Source of the DNA: Alistipes montrealensis
GTDB lineage: Bacteria > Bacteroidota > Bacteroidia > Bacteroidales > Rikenellaceae
Assembly (NCBI RefSeq): GCF_018362775.1
Contig: NZ_JAGYXY010000001.1
Span: 124,001 to 188,000, forward strand
Length of the DNA: 64,000 bases
Reading direction: 5' to 3'
In this document: one piece after another, positions 17,501-27,186 of the stretch
Layout of the letters: the number at the start of each line of letters is the position of its first letter
Position numbering within the stretch: the stretch's first letter is position 1
Translations under genes and position numbers: made by a program
Notes under the pieces: generated by a model
The model's input: only the letters and a program-made list of their open reading frames with translations
What the model was told of the DNA's origin: nothing
Database searches by the model: none

Positions 17501-18907
17501 TTACCGGCGGATAATTTCGATCGTCATCCGGTTGAAATCGAGGCGAAGCAGGTAGACGCCCTCGGTGAAGGCCGGACCCGTCGCAAAGTCGCCCGTCTTA
17601 TGGCCGTCGCTCGGCTCGATGCCGTCGACAAGGATATTTTCGGGCGACTTGGTGAAGTTATAGGACTGGAATTCGCTGCCCCAGCCGCACTGCTGGAAAA
17701 TCTTGAGGTTGATGCTGCGCGAAATGTAGAGCAGGGCTTCGAACACCCCGTCGCCGGTCTTCTTGCAGAACGAACGCTGGTGAACGTCGACCGTCCAGTT
17801 CCAGCCGTTGCCCGACCAGTCGACATCGAGCGAATAGGGAGGCTGCGGGAAGCCGAGGCCCATGCCCGATATCCACAACGCAGCGGGATAGGTCGCACCG
17901 CGCTGCTCGATATAAAGGCGTGATTTGGAGAGGTTGTAGTAAAGCGTATACGCTCCGTCGAGGCCCACGAATTTCACCTCCGAATCGGAAACGGATTCGA
18001 AGAAATTGGGGTCGACTGCCGTAGCGAGGCCGCCGATGCCCGTGACGGTATAAGTTTGTCCGGAGGCGAGCGAAAGCGTAGCTTCCTGGTAGCCGTTGTA
18101 GGACGACGGTTGCAGCTCGGCGCCGCCGAAGACTACGGCCAGGTCGAGCACCGTGCGGAAGCTAACGGCGTCGAAATTCATCTTCTTGATGATCGCCGCC
18201 GGATTGACATCGGAAGGAATCCCCGCCGCGGAAGCGTCGGTGACGACAGCGACCTGGCCGTCGACGAGTCCCCAGACAATCGAAGAGTAGTCGATCTTAC
18301 GGTCGGCGGTGAGTTTCGCAGCGATCTTGTAGGATTCGAAATAAGGCGCCTTGACCTCCGCCGAATAGCGGTTGTCGGCGCTGCGGGGCAGTTCGTAGAC
18401 ATCGCCGCCGCTGGTCACGAGGTAGACCTCGCCGCCCAGGACAGGGCGTTTGACCAGCACGTTCTGCGCTTCGGAGAGCGTCACCGAAGCGGTTTTGTGG
18501 AGGGAGTTGACTACGTCGAGCGTCACCGCGGGATAAACGTCGCCGTCCATGCCCGAGACGAACGGAACGGTGAACGTATGTTCGACATCGGCATCGCCGC
18601 CCGTAAGACGGAACTGTTCGGAGACGATCTCGTTGCCGCCCACCGTCACGGTCAGCGTCGCACGGCGCACTTCGTTGTCGGAATCGGTGATGTGCGCCCG
18701 AAAACGCACGCTGCTCCCGGCAACGATCTCCGCGCCGGAACCGGCGGCGGGTTTGAGCGTCGCCGTGACGACCTCCGGAGCCGATACGACGGGCCACTCG
18801 GGCCACGCCACATCGGGAACATCGTCGTCCTTACAGGAGGTCATGGTGCAAAACGCCACGAGCACAACGGAAAACGCCATGCGTATATTCCTCAGTTTTC
18901 GTTTCAT
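17501..18907 (-). CDS. SusE/SusF-like surface lipoprotein
   Basis: 468 residues. The N-terminus has a hydrophobic segment and a lipobox Cys25 (AFCTMTSCKDDD), followed by acidic residues typical of surface-exposed Bacteroidota lipoproteins. The body appears to be tandem beta-sandwich domains; the C-terminal part (SKSRLYIEQRGATYPAALWI to the end) resembles SusE/SusF-type starch-binding folds (I would test DUF5125/DUF5121). It probably binds the PUL 1 glycan outside the cell. Placed divergently from the sigma gene and directly behind an ECF-type promoter shared with susC. Confidence 0.65.
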   Translation of the reverse strand: MKRKLRNIRMAFSVVLVAFCTMTSCKDDDVPDVAWPEWPVVSAPEVVTATLKPAAGSGAEIVAGSSVRFRAHITDSDNEVRRATLTVTVGGNEIVSEQFRLTGGDADVEHTFTVPFVSGMDGDVYPAVTLDVVNSLHKTASVTLSEAQNVLVKRPVLGGEVYLVTSGGDVYELPRSADNRYSAEVKAPYFESYKIAAKLTADRKIDYSSIVWGLVDGQVAVVTDASAAGIPSDVNPAAIIKKMNFDAVSFRTVLDLAVVFGGAELQPSSYNGYQEATLSLASGQTYTVTGIGGLATAVDPNFFESVSDSEVKFVGLDGAYTLYYNLSKSRLYIEQRGATYPAALWISGMGLGFPQPPYSLDVDWSGNGWNWTVDVHQRSFCKKTGDGVFEALLYISRSINLKIFQQCGWGSEFQSYNFTKSPENILVDGIEPSDGHKTGDFATGPAFTEGVYLLRLDFNRMTIEIIRR

Positions 18908-18971
18908 AATTCAGTCAATAGTTAAAAATTAAACGGTTTTTTCGAAACCTTTTAAAAACTCCATCCATCTA

Positions 18972-19000
18972 TAAGACGAACCAGCGGCAAAACCCCACAT
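18972..19000 (-). promoter_or_regulatory. Presumed ECF-sigma promoter, minus-strand unit of PUL 1
   Basis: Minus strand: TGTGGGGTTTTGC, three bases, TGGTTCGTCTTAT. 26 of 29 positions equal the sequence before susC at 20866-20894, differing only in the 3-base gap. GGGGTTTT and CGTCTTAT are the likely -35 and -10. The lipoprotein start is about 65 bases downstream. Confidence 0.75.
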
Positions 19001-19099
19001 AATTTTTTATTTTCGTAAAAAATGCGTAGTATTGTATTCAAATCGGGGCGGCCGACAGGCAATACGGCCACTCGTGCAGACACGAAACAAACTCAGAAA

Positions 19100-19684
19100 A
19101 TGGCGGATATCAACGAGGACGGGCTGTTATTGTGCAACATGGGCAACGACAGCGACGAGGCGTTTGCCACCCTGTTCCGGAAATACTACAAAGACCTGGT
19201 GCTGTTTGCGGGGACAATCCTCCGCGAACAGGAGGTTTGCGAGGACATCGTGCAGACCATCTTTCTCAGGCTGTGGGACAATCGCAGCCGGCTCCGGATC
19301 GAGACTTCGCTGAAATCCTACCTCCTGAGCGCCGTACGCAACAGTTGCATCGAGGAGATCCGCCACCGGAAGATTGTCTCGGTCCACCAGCAGGAAACCC
19401 TCAGCGGCAGCGTGTTAGGCGACCACGATACGGCCCGCTACATTCTCTACTCCGACCTGAACGACCACTTGCAGGAAGCGCTCGGCAAACTGCCCGAAAA
19501 GTTGCGTGAATGCTTCGAAATGAACCGTTTCCAGAACCTCAAATACCGGGAAATCGCAGAACGGCTGAACGTCTCGGTGCGGACGGTCGAAGTGCGCATC
19601 GGCGACGCGCTGAATCTGCTCAAAACTTACCTGGGCGAATTTTACACCGCAATATGCATTATTTTGCTTTCGGACGTGTGGTAA
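19100..19684 (+). CDS. ECF-type RNA polymerase sigma factor
   Basis: 194 residues from ATG 19100 (MADINEDGLLLCNMGNDSDE); an in-frame ATG at 19022 adds an unusual 26-residue N-terminus. Region 2 spans about 20-85 (FATLFRKYYKDLVLFAGTIL, EDIVQTIFLRLW) and region 4 about 130-180 (LPEKLRECFEMNRFQNLKYR, with the HTH EIAERLNVSVRTVEVRIGDA). It is followed by a FecR anti-sigma and a SusC with an STN domain, the standard trans-envelope signalling set. It probably recognises the paired promoters at 18972 and 20866. Confidence 0.92.
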   Translation: MADINEDGLLLCNMGNDSDEAFATLFRKYYKDLVLFAGTILREQEVCEDIVQTIFLRLWDNRSRLRIETSLKSYLLSAVRNSCIEEIRHRKIVSVHQQETLSGSVLGDHDTARYILYSDLNDHLQEALGKLPEKLRECFEMNRFQNLKYREIAERLNVSVRTVEVRIGDALNLLKTYLGEFYTAICIILLSDVW

Positions 19685-19742
19685 AACCCCGCCGAACCGT
19701 CATATATATGAGTATAGTGTATTTTCAAGACAACAAGGACGC

Positions 19743-20771
19743 ATGGACGAACAACAAAATATACGGATAGCCAGATACCTCGCAGGCGACGCCACGGAAC
19801 AGGAACGCGAAGAACTGCGAACCGAACTGGCGCAGTCGGAAACACTACGCGAAGAGTTCTTCCGGCTGAAAAACCTGTGGGAAGCGGCCCATCCGGCGTT
19901 CGACCCCAAGCGGATCGACACCGACGCCGCATTGCGTAAAGTGCTGGCACAGCGCGCACAACCGCCCCAGGCAGTTGCGCCCCAGCCGACACTGGCCGAC
20001 CGGTTCCGGCACATTGCCGCCGTGCTGTTCATCCCCTTGCTGGCCGCCTCGCTGTTCTTCGCGTGGAAGGCGGCGGACCGCACCGGGGAGACCATTGCCT
20101 TCAACGAAGTGACGGCGCCCTACGGAACCATGACAAGGATCGTGCTGCCCGACAGTTCACGCGTATGGATCAACACGGGCAGTTCGCTCGAATACCCCTC
20201 CCGCTTCCGGGCCGGCGAGCGACGCACGGTGCGTATGACCGGAGAGGCCTATTTCGAGGTTCACGCCGATGAAAAACGGCCGTTCGTCGTCGAAGTCGGC
20301 GACCTGAGCGTCACGGCCAAAGGCACGGCATTCAACATCAACGCCTACGACATGCTCCGCGAAACCGTCGTGACACTGGTCAGCGGCAAGGTGGACGTTG
20401 CGGCGTGCGGCGTGGAGAACAGACTCCTGCCCGAACAGCAGTTGAGCTACTATGCCGACGGCACGATGCGGATAACCGACGCGGACACGTTCCGGGGAAC
20501 TTCGTGGAAAGACGGCATTCTCGCCTTCCGCGACGATGCGCTGAGCGACGTTTTCAACCGCCTGGGCCAGATATACCGGGTGCAGTTCGAGATCATGGAC
20601 CCGGAACTCGGCGACTACGTCTACCGCGCGACCTTCCGGGGCGAGACGTTCGACCAGATACTGCGCCTGCTGGAGATCAGTGCGCCGATCCGTTTCGAGG
20701 AACAGCCCCGCCACCAGGAATCGGACAGCGGATTCTCGGAGAAAATTATCCGCGTATACAAAAATCAATGA
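19743..20771 (+). CDS. FecR-family anti-sigma factor
   Basis: 342 residues. The N-terminal cytoplasmic part (about 1-85) should hold the ECF sigma; one membrane helix (AAVLFIPLLAASLFFAWKAA, about 90-110) leads to a periplasmic FecR domain (YGTMTRIVLPDSSRVWINTG, TGEAYFEVHADEKRPFVVEV) and a C-terminal DUF4974-like domain. It receives the signal from the STN domain of the SusC protein and releases the sigma factor. It starts 58 bases after the sigma gene and ends just before a strong terminator. Confidence 0.92.
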   Translation: MDEQQNIRIARYLAGDATEQEREELRTELAQSETLREEFFRLKNLWEAAHPAFDPKRIDTDAALRKVLAQRAQPPQAVAPQPTLADRFRHIAAVLFIPLLAASLFFAWKAADRTGETIAFNEVTAPYGTMTRIVLPDSSRVWINTGSSLEYPSRFRAGERRTVRMTGEAYFEVHADEKRPFVVEVGDLSVTAKGTAFNINAYDMLRETVVTLVSGKVDVAACGVENRLLPEQQLSYYADGTMRITDADTFRGTSWKDGILAFRDDALSDVFNRLGQIYRVQFEIMDPELGDYVYRATFRGETFDQILRLLEISAPIRFEEQPRHQESDSGFSEKIIRVYKNQ

Positions 20772-20788
20772 CCGTTCGGAAACCAATG

Positions 20789-20823
20789 AAAACGGGCCAA
20801 TCGACCGGATGGCCCGTTTTTTC
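20789..20823 (+). terminator. Terminator after the anti-sigma gene
   Basis: AAAACGGGCCA (20789-20799) and TGGCCCGTTTT (20810-20820) form a perfect 11-bp stem, followed by TT. It separates the sigma/anti-sigma transcript from the susC operon. Confidence 0.9.
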
Positions 20824-20865
20824 GGTTGTATAACTCCCGCGATCCGGGGAGAATGTGAAAAAAGA

Positions 20866-20894
20866 TGTGGGGTTTTGCACGTGGTTCGTCTTAT
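20866..20894 (+). promoter_or_regulatory. Presumed ECF-sigma promoter of the susC operon
   Basis: TGTGGGGTTTTGC, three bases, TGGTTCGTCTTAT: a near-copy of the minus-strand element at 18972-19000. The susC start is about 125 bases downstream, leaving a long leader. Confidence 0.75.
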
Positions 20895-21020
20895 TTATAG
20901 CCGCGGTCCTGAAGCCGCGGCCGAAAAACCAAACTAACCCCTTTTTTATTGCAGAAAACCTTTTACCTCCTCCATCCTCCCAAAAACCAAATCAATCGAA
21001 ACAAAACTACAACGTCAATC

Positions 21021-24000
21021 ATGAAACAAATCCTATTTACGTGCTTCACGTGCATGTGTCTTCTTTGGGTCTGTTCCGCACACGCCCAAAGCAAAACCGT
21101 CACGCTGAATAAATCGAACGTACCGCTGACGGCCATACTGGACGAAATAGAGAGCCAAAGCGGATATTTGTTCCTCTATAACAAGCAGGTGGTCGGGGTC
21201 GACAGGGCGGCGTCGCTCAACGTCACGAAAGCCCCGCTGACCGATGCGCTGGAAAAACTTTTCGCCGGAACCGACATCGCCTACACGATCAAAGGACAGC
21301 AGATCGTGCTGACCAAACGCGAAGCCGCAGCGAAAGAGAGCCGCAAAGCCGACGGCGTACAGGGCCGTGTGCTGGACCGGAAAACCAAGGAACCGATCGT
21401 CGGTGCGACGGTGATCGTCGAAGGGACCACCAAGGGAACCACGACCGATTCGCAGGGCCGGTTCCGGATCGAAGGCAACAAAAACCTCGTACTCAGCATC
21501 TCCTACATCGGCTACACGACACAGACCGTACGCGCTGCGGCGGAGACCGAAATCGAGGTATACCTAACCGAAGATGTCAAGCTGGTCGACGAAGTGGTCG
21601 TCGTGGGCTACGGCACGGTGTCACGCCGCAACCTGACCACGGCCATCGCGCAGGTGAAGCCCGACGACGTGCCGAAAGCCGCGAACAGCAACATCTCGCA
21701 GATGCTGCTGGGACGCGCCGCAGGTCTCCAGGCCACGGTCAACAGTTCGCAGCCCGACGGTAAGGTGAACATCTCGATCCGCGGTGCGGGCAACCCGATT
21801 TACGTCGTCGACGGCATCGTCATGCCTTCGAACACCATCGGGCTGGGCAGCGCAACGGGGCTTCCGAGCAACGTCAACCGCGCCGGCCTGGCGGGTCTCA
21901 ACCCCGCGGACATCGAGTCGGTCGAAGTGCTGAAAGACGCTTCGGCGGCCATCTACGGCATCGGGGCCGCCGACGGCGTGATCCTCATCACGACGAAAAA
22001 AGGCTCCGAGGGCGCTCCCCGAATCAGCTATGAAGGCAGCTATACCTTCACGCGCAATTACAAGTACCTCGACGTGCTCGACGCACAGGAGTACATGAAC
22101 ATCGCAAACGTATACAGCAAAGAGAATTACCTCTACAACAACAAGCAGTACCCCTACGGCGGCCTGGCCTACGACGGACGCTGGACACCCGTATTCTCGC
22201 CCGAAGAGATCGCCGGGGCCACGACGACCGACTGGACCGACTACGTGCTGCGCAGCGGCTACTCGACCAATCACAACCTGACGGTAAGCGGCGGCACGAA
22301 GCACGTCACCTACTACATGGGAGGCAGCTACTTCGACCAGAAAGGAACCGTGTCGAACTCGGGGATGACCAAATATACGTTCCGCGGCAACTTAGGCGTG
22401 CAGTTGTTTCCGTTCCTCAAACTCTCGTCGGCCTTCAACGCCAACCAGAACCACTACACCAACGGCATGGTGGGCGACGACGTGGGCAACCGCGGCAACA
22501 CGGCCGGAGGTTCGCTCAGTTCGGCGCTCCTCTACCCTTCCTACCTCTCGCTCCGGCAGGCGGACGGTTCGTACACCATTTTCAACAGCGTTCCCAACCC
22601 CGCATCGTACGACGATATTCAGGACAAGACCAAGCAGAACGACTACATGCTCAACTTCACGGCCGACCTGAATATCTGGAAGAACATCATCACCCTGAAA
22701 GGCGTGTACGGTATCAACCAGGAAAACATGCGCCGTTCGACCTATGTGCCGTCGTCGATCTACTTCGACCGCATGTACAAATCGCGCGGAAACATCGGCT
22801 CCGAACGCCGCCGCAACCAGACGATGGAGGCCATGCTCCAGTTCTCGAAGAAATTCGCCGACATCATCCAGGTCGACGCCCTGGTCGGAATGGGTAAGTA
22901 CCTCGAAGATTACGAAGGCTATTCGATCTCGTACGAGGATACCAACGACCTGATCAACGAGCACAACATCTCCTCGGCCGCCGGAAAAATCACACCGGCC
23001 TCCTACACGGGTAAGAACCAGAAACGTTCGCAGTTCGCAAAACTGAGCGTCGACCTGCTCGACCGCTACGTGGTCGCCGCAACGCTCCGCCGCGACGGTA
23101 CGGACAAGTTTTTCCCCAACAAGAAATACGCGTTGTTTCCCTCGGTGTCGGCGGCCTGGAAAATATCCAACGAATCGTTCCTGCGCGATGTCGAATGGGT
23201 AAGCCTGCTGAAAATCCGCGCCAGTTGGGGCAAATCCGGACAGGACAACCTCGGAAGCTCGCTCTACGGCGTCTACAAACCCAGCGATTTCAAGGTGACA
23301 TTCAACAACAACTCCACGTTCTACATCCCCTACCTGCTGATGAGCGCCGACTACCCCGACGTAAGCTGGCAGAAGACCACGATGAAAAACATCGGCGTCG
23401 ATTTCTACCTCTTCGACGACCGCCTGTCGGGAAGTTTCGACCTCTACCGCAACGACGTGACCGACCTGCTGGGCAACGCCTCGACTTCGCCGCTGGCCAT
23501 CTTCTCGTCGCGTCCGATCAACGGTGCGCATTTCTACCGCCGCGGCTGGGAGATCACGCTCAATTCGGTCAACCTCAAGGGTAAATTCGAATGGAGGACC
23601 AACCTGACCCTCTCGCGCGTACAGCAGTTCTGGAAAGAGCGGATGCCCAACTACGACTACCAGGCCTACCAGCAGCGCGACAACGAACCGCTGGCCGCGA
23701 TGTACTACTACAAGATAGACGGCTACATCAACATGGACCGCAGCAACATGCCCGAATCGCAGAAATCGCTGCAGGCGACAGCCCAGATGCCCGGATGCCC
23801 GATCATCGACGACAAGAACGGCGACGGCGTCATCGACATCAACGACATCCACATGCGCAACACCACGCCCGACCTCTACATGGGCTTCGGCAACACGTTC
23901 GTATACAAGAATTTCGACCTCGACATCTTCATGTACGGCCAGTTCGGCGCCTACAAGTATAACATGGCCCTGAGCGCGGCACAGGCCGGACCGCTGGTCA

Positions 24001-24377
24001 ACACCCCCGCGCCCAATACCAACAAGTACGCTTACCGGCTGTGGAACTCGCAGATCAACCCCAACGGAACCCGTCCGGGCATCGCGTACAGCAAGATGGG
24101 AGCGCTTCCCGGCGGCTGCGGCGTGAATGCCGACATGGAGAACGCCTCGTTCATGCGCATCCGCAACATCACGCTGGGGTACACCATCCAGGGCAAACTG
24201 TTCGGCCCGGTCCAGAAGTACATCAAGAGCATCCGTGTCTATTTCGACGTTCAGAACCCCTTCGTAATCACCAAGTACACGGGTTTCGACCCCGAAATCT
24301 ACACGGGCCAGAACGAAGCCCGCGGACAGTTCCCGCAGGTGCGCTCGTTCTCGCTCGGCGCCAAAATCAACTTCTAA
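21021..24377 (+). CDS. SusC/RagA-like TonB-dependent transporter with STN signalling domain
   Basis: 1118 residues from ATG 21021, which gives a proper signal peptide (MKQILFTCFTCMCLLWVCSA, cleavage after HAQ); an earlier ATG would spoil it. Order: STN domain (about 25-75, VPLTAILDEIESQSGYLFLY), carboxypeptidase-regulatory-like domain (VQGRVLDRKTKEPIVGATVI), TonB box region DEVVVVGYG, plug and 22-strand barrel. Imports oligosaccharides across the outer membrane and signals to the FecR protein. It forms a pair with the SusD protein 26 bases downstream. Confidence 0.95.
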   Translation: MKQILFTCFTCMCLLWVCSAHAQSKTVTLNKSNVPLTAILDEIESQSGYLFLYNKQVVGVDRAASLNVTKAPLTDALEKLFAGTDIAYTIKGQQIVLTKREAAAKESRKADGVQGRVLDRKTKEPIVGATVIVEGTTKGTTTDSQGRFRIEGNKNLVLSISYIGYTTQTVRAAAETEIEVYLTEDVKLVDEVVVVGYGTVSRRNLTTAIAQVKPDDVPKAANSNISQMLLGRAAGLQATVNSSQPDGKVNISIRGAGNPIYVVDGIVMPSNTIGLGSATGLPSNVNRAGLAGLNPADIESVEVLKDASAAIYGIGAADGVILITTKKGSEGAPRISYEGSYTFTRNYKYLDVLDAQEYMNIANVYSKENYLYNNKQYPYGGLAYDGRWTPVFSPEEIAGATTTDWTDYVLRSGYSTNHNLTVSGGTKHVTYYMGGSYFDQKGTVSNSGMTKYTFRGNLGVQLFPFLKLSSAFNANQNHYTNGMVGDDVGNRGNTAGGSLSSALLYPSYLSLRQADGSYTIFNSVPNPASYDDIQDKTKQNDYMLNFTADLNIWKNIITLKGVYGINQENMRRSTYVPSSIYFDRMYKSRGNIGSERRRNQTMEAMLQFSKKFADIIQVDALVGMGKYLEDYEGYSISYEDTNDLINEHNISSAAGKITPASYTGKNQKRSQFAKLSVDLLDRYVVAATLRRDGTDKFFPNKKYALFPSVSAAWKISNESFLRDVEWVSLLKIRASWGKSGQDNLGSSLYGVYKPSDFKVTFNNNSTFYIPYLLMSADYPDVSWQKTTMKNIGVDFYLFDDRLSGSFDLYRNDVTDLLGNASTSPLAIFSSRPINGAHFYRRGWEITLNSVNLKGKFEWRTNLTLSRVQQFWKERMPNYDYQAYQQRDNEPLAAMYYYKIDGYINMDRSNMPESQKSLQATAQMPGCPIIDDKNGDGVIDINDIHMRNTTPDLYMGFGNTFVYKNFDLDIFMYGQFGAYKYNMALSAAQAGPLVNTPAPNTNKYAYRLWNSQINPNGTRPGIAYSKMGALPGGCGVNADMENASFMRIRNITLGYTIQGKLFGPVQKYIKSIRVYFDVQNPFVITKYTGFDPEIYTGQNEARGQFPQVRSFSLGAKINF

Positions 24378-24403
24378 ACACAACCTAAAACGACACATCG
24401 AAA

Positions 24404-26071
24404 ATGAAACGTCTGAAAATATTCGCCTGGACGGCTGCGGCGCTCATCACGCTGAGCGGCTGCGAAAGCAATTTCGACCCCGAAATCTACGGCAGCCTCT
24501 TTCCGGGAAACTTTCCTTCGACCGAGGCCGAGTACGAAACCTACGCCATGACCTGCTACCTGCCGTTTACCAACACCTGGACCTATTATATCGGCGACAG
24601 CGGCACACAGCACAGTTTCTACATTCCCGAAGGCGGCGTCATCCGCATGTTCGACTCGCCGTCGGACGCCATGGCGCCGTGGCTGGTCGGCGGATTCGGC
24701 GAGTGGGCCGAACTCTCGAAGGCCAACTTCAACAATACCTACTACTACCAACGCGGCTGGGTGGGTGAGAACAACCCCTGCCACATCGGCAAACTCTCGC
24801 AGATTACCCGCTTTACGGAGATCATCGGCCGGCTGGAGAAGGCCAGCGCCGATATTCTGTCGGACAGCAAGCGCAAGCAACTGCTCGGCGAAGTGCACAT
24901 CTGCCGCGGCCTGATGATGTACTACCTGCTCCACATCTACGGACCGGTTCCGGCGGTGCTGAATCCCGACGACGTGATCAACGACGCAGTGCTGGAGAAC
25001 CTCGTGCGCCCGACGCTCGACGAAATGTGCGGATGGATTGCCGCGGATTTCGAAGAGGCGATCAGGAAACTGCCCGAGACCGTCTCGGAACAGGGCCGCT
25101 ACACGGCCGACTACGCCCGTTTCTGCCTGATGAAGCACTGCCTGAACGAAGGTTCGCACATGACGGACTACTACAAACGCGCCCTGGAGATGTACGACGA
25201 ACTCAACACGGGTAAATATTCGCTTTTCAAGCAGGGCGCCAACCCGTTCAAAGAGATGTTCTATGCGAAGAACGACTTCTCGTGCGAGATTATCATGGCG
25301 CTGAGCTGCGCCCCGGGCGCCGACGGCGGCAGCCAGAACGGCAACTTTTTCCCGCTCATGATGCTCGCCACGCCGAGCGACGCGTCGAAAAAGAACGGCG
25401 ACGGATCGCCCAGCCCCTTTGCCAACCAGGGCGGCGGCTGGATGCGGACGCCTTTCAATGTGGCTCCGACGCTTTACGACAGCTACGACGGAAAAGACCA
25501 GCGCCGGGAGGTAATCCTCTCCGAATACTGGATCAAGGCCGATCCGAGCGACAGCGGAACCCCGACCCAGAAGCGCGGAAAAGAGGATATCGGGATTTCG
25601 TGGGACGGATATATCATCAACAAATTCCCGATCGAGAATCCCGACGGATTCCAGGCCAACGACGTGCCGCTGGCCCGCTGGGCCGATGTGCTGCTGATGA
25701 TGGCCGAAGCGGAAGTGCGCCAAAGCAACGCAGTGCCTTCGACGGCTGCCGTGCAGGCGGTGAACGACGTGCGCAGCCGTGCCGGACTGGGCGGACTGAG
25801 CGCCGAGCAGACCGCATCGAAAGACGCTTTCCTCGATGCAATCCTCGAAGAACGGGCCAAGGAATTCCTCTACGAAGGCATGCGCAAGATCGACCTGATT
25901 CGCTTCAACAAGTATGCGCAGGCGTGCTACAAGGCCAAAAAGATCAGGCCTACGCACCAATACATGCCCCTGCCGAACTACATCGTCGAACAGGCCAAGA
26001 ACTACGGCAAGACGCTCGAACAGACCTACACCCGTCCGGGCTGGGAGGCAGACCTCAGCGCCGCAAGATAA
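24404..26071 (+). CDS. SusD/RagB-like glycan-binding lipoprotein
   Basis: 555 residues with a lipobox (LITLSGCESNFD). Surface lipoprotein that closes the SusC pore and binds oligosaccharide. TPR-like helices and the SusD C-terminus are visible: RWADVLLMMAEAEVRQSN, VNDVRSRAGLGGL, ILEERAKEFLYEGMRKIDLI. Immediately downstream of susC, upstream of the GH43-like gene, so it belongs to the PUL 1 transport operon. Confidence 0.93.
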   Translation: MKRLKIFAWTAAALITLSGCESNFDPEIYGSLFPGNFPSTEAEYETYAMTCYLPFTNTWTYYIGDSGTQHSFYIPEGGVIRMFDSPSDAMAPWLVGGFGEWAELSKANFNNTYYYQRGWVGENNPCHIGKLSQITRFTEIIGRLEKASADILSDSKRKQLLGEVHICRGLMMYYLLHIYGPVPAVLNPDDVINDAVLENLVRPTLDEMCGWIAADFEEAIRKLPETVSEQGRYTADYARFCLMKHCLNEGSHMTDYYKRALEMYDELNTGKYSLFKQGANPFKEMFYAKNDFSCEIIMALSCAPGADGGSQNGNFFPLMMLATPSDASKKNGDGSPSPFANQGGGWMRTPFNVAPTLYDSYDGKDQRREVILSEYWIKADPSDSGTPTQKRGKEDIGISWDGYIINKFPIENPDGFQANDVPLARWADVLLMMAEAEVRQSNAVPSTAAVQAVNDVRSRAGLGGLSAEQTASKDAFLDAILEERAKEFLYEGMRKIDLIRFNKYAQACYKAKKIRPTHQYMPLPNYIVEQAKNYGKTLEQTYTRPGWEADLSAAR

Positions 26072-26100
26072 TTCCAGAACCCTAAACCGAAAACAAAGCA

Positions 26101-27117
26101 ATGAAAAACATATTATATATCGCTACGGTACTGCTGCTCAACCTGATCGGATGCTGCGGATGCGACAGCGACACAAAAAACACCCCTACCCCCGACACGC
26201 CCGCCGAAGGAGGTTACCTTTTCGCCCACATGAAAGACTCGGACTACGGCGGGATATACTACTACATCAGCAAGGACGCCAAACAATGGACCGTCCTGAA
26301 CGACGACAAGACGATCGAACCCCGTTACAGCGGCCATCCCGACATCATCAAGGGCGCCGACGGACGCTACCTCATGATCGGCGTGACGCGCACGCTGCCC
26401 AAATCGCTCGTACTGTGGGTTTCCACGGACCTGGTGACGTGGCAGACCGACGGAGCGATTCCCGATGCGGCCATCATGGACACGCCGGGATACCATCCCG
26501 ATGGCTGGTACAGCGCCCCGAAACTCTTCTACGACGCGGATTCGGGCAAATACCTGATCACGTGGCACGCTTCGCGCAATGAGGTGGCAGAGGGTTCGGA
26601 CCAGTGGTGGAGCGAGATGCGCACGTTCTACATGACGACGGCCGATTTCAAGACGTACAGCAAACCCGCGCGGCTGTTCGACTTCAAGAGCGAAGAGTTC
26701 AGGGACGCAGCGACGATCGACGCCATCATCCGCAAGATCGGCGGCTCGTACTACGCCGTTTTCAAGGACGAGCGTTCGAACGACATCGCTCCCACGGGTA
26801 AAACCGTACTGATCAGCAAATCGGCGGCCCTGACGGGACCTTACAGCGAACCGATCAGCGTCGTGACCCCGAAAACCGAAGCCGGAAAAACCGACAACTG
26901 GCACGAGGCGCCGACCATCGTCGAGCAGCCCGACGGCAAAGGGTGGTACATCTTCGCGGAGCGCTACCCGACCGAATACGTCCGGTTCGAAGCTCCGGAC
27001 ATCGAGTCAGCAACGTGGCGCCAGTACGTCATCGGCATCCCGAACGCCCGCCACGGCGTGATGGTTCGCATCACCGACGAGCAATATGCCGCAATCGCAG
27101 CGAAATACGGCTTCTGA
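26101..27117 (+). CDS. GH43-like five-bladed propeller lipoprotein, probable glycosidase
   Basis: 338 residues. Lipobox near residue 20 (LIGCCGCDSD). Beta-propeller repeats with the three acidic residues expected in GH43-like enzymes: Asp in GHPDIIKG, Asp in AATIDAIIRKIGGSYYAVF, and Glu in WHEAPTIVEQ. It probably cleaves a side sugar such as arabinose or galactose at the cell surface; the specificity cannot be read. It follows susD after 29 bases and is followed by a terminator. Confidence 0.65.
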   Translation: MKNILYIATVLLLNLIGCCGCDSDTKNTPTPDTPAEGGYLFAHMKDSDYGGIYYYISKDAKQWTVLNDDKTIEPRYSGHPDIIKGADGRYLMIGVTRTLPKSLVLWVSTDLVTWQTDGAIPDAAIMDTPGYHPDGWYSAPKLFYDADSGKYLITWHASRNEVAEGSDQWWSEMRTFYMTTADFKTYSKPARLFDFKSEEFRDAATIDAIIRKIGGSYYAVFKDERSNDIAPTGKTVLISKSAALTGPYSEPISVVTPKTEAGKTDNWHEAPTIVEQPDGKGWYIFAERYPTEYVRFEAPDIESATWRQYVIGIPNARHGVMVRITDEQYAAIAAKYGF

Positions 27118-27128
27118 CACTGATTCCG

Positions 27129-27163
27129 ACGGCCTGTGATTCAACGCTCACAGGCCGTTTTTT
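27129..27163 (+). terminator. Terminator inside PUL 1
   Basis: ACGGCCTGTG (27129-27138) and CACAGGCCGT (27149-27158) followed by T5. GH97 and GH3 downstream are therefore partly uncoupled from the susCD transcript unless readthrough occurs. Confidence 0.85.
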
Positions 27164-27186
27164 CAACCCAAAAAAATTCTTAATCC

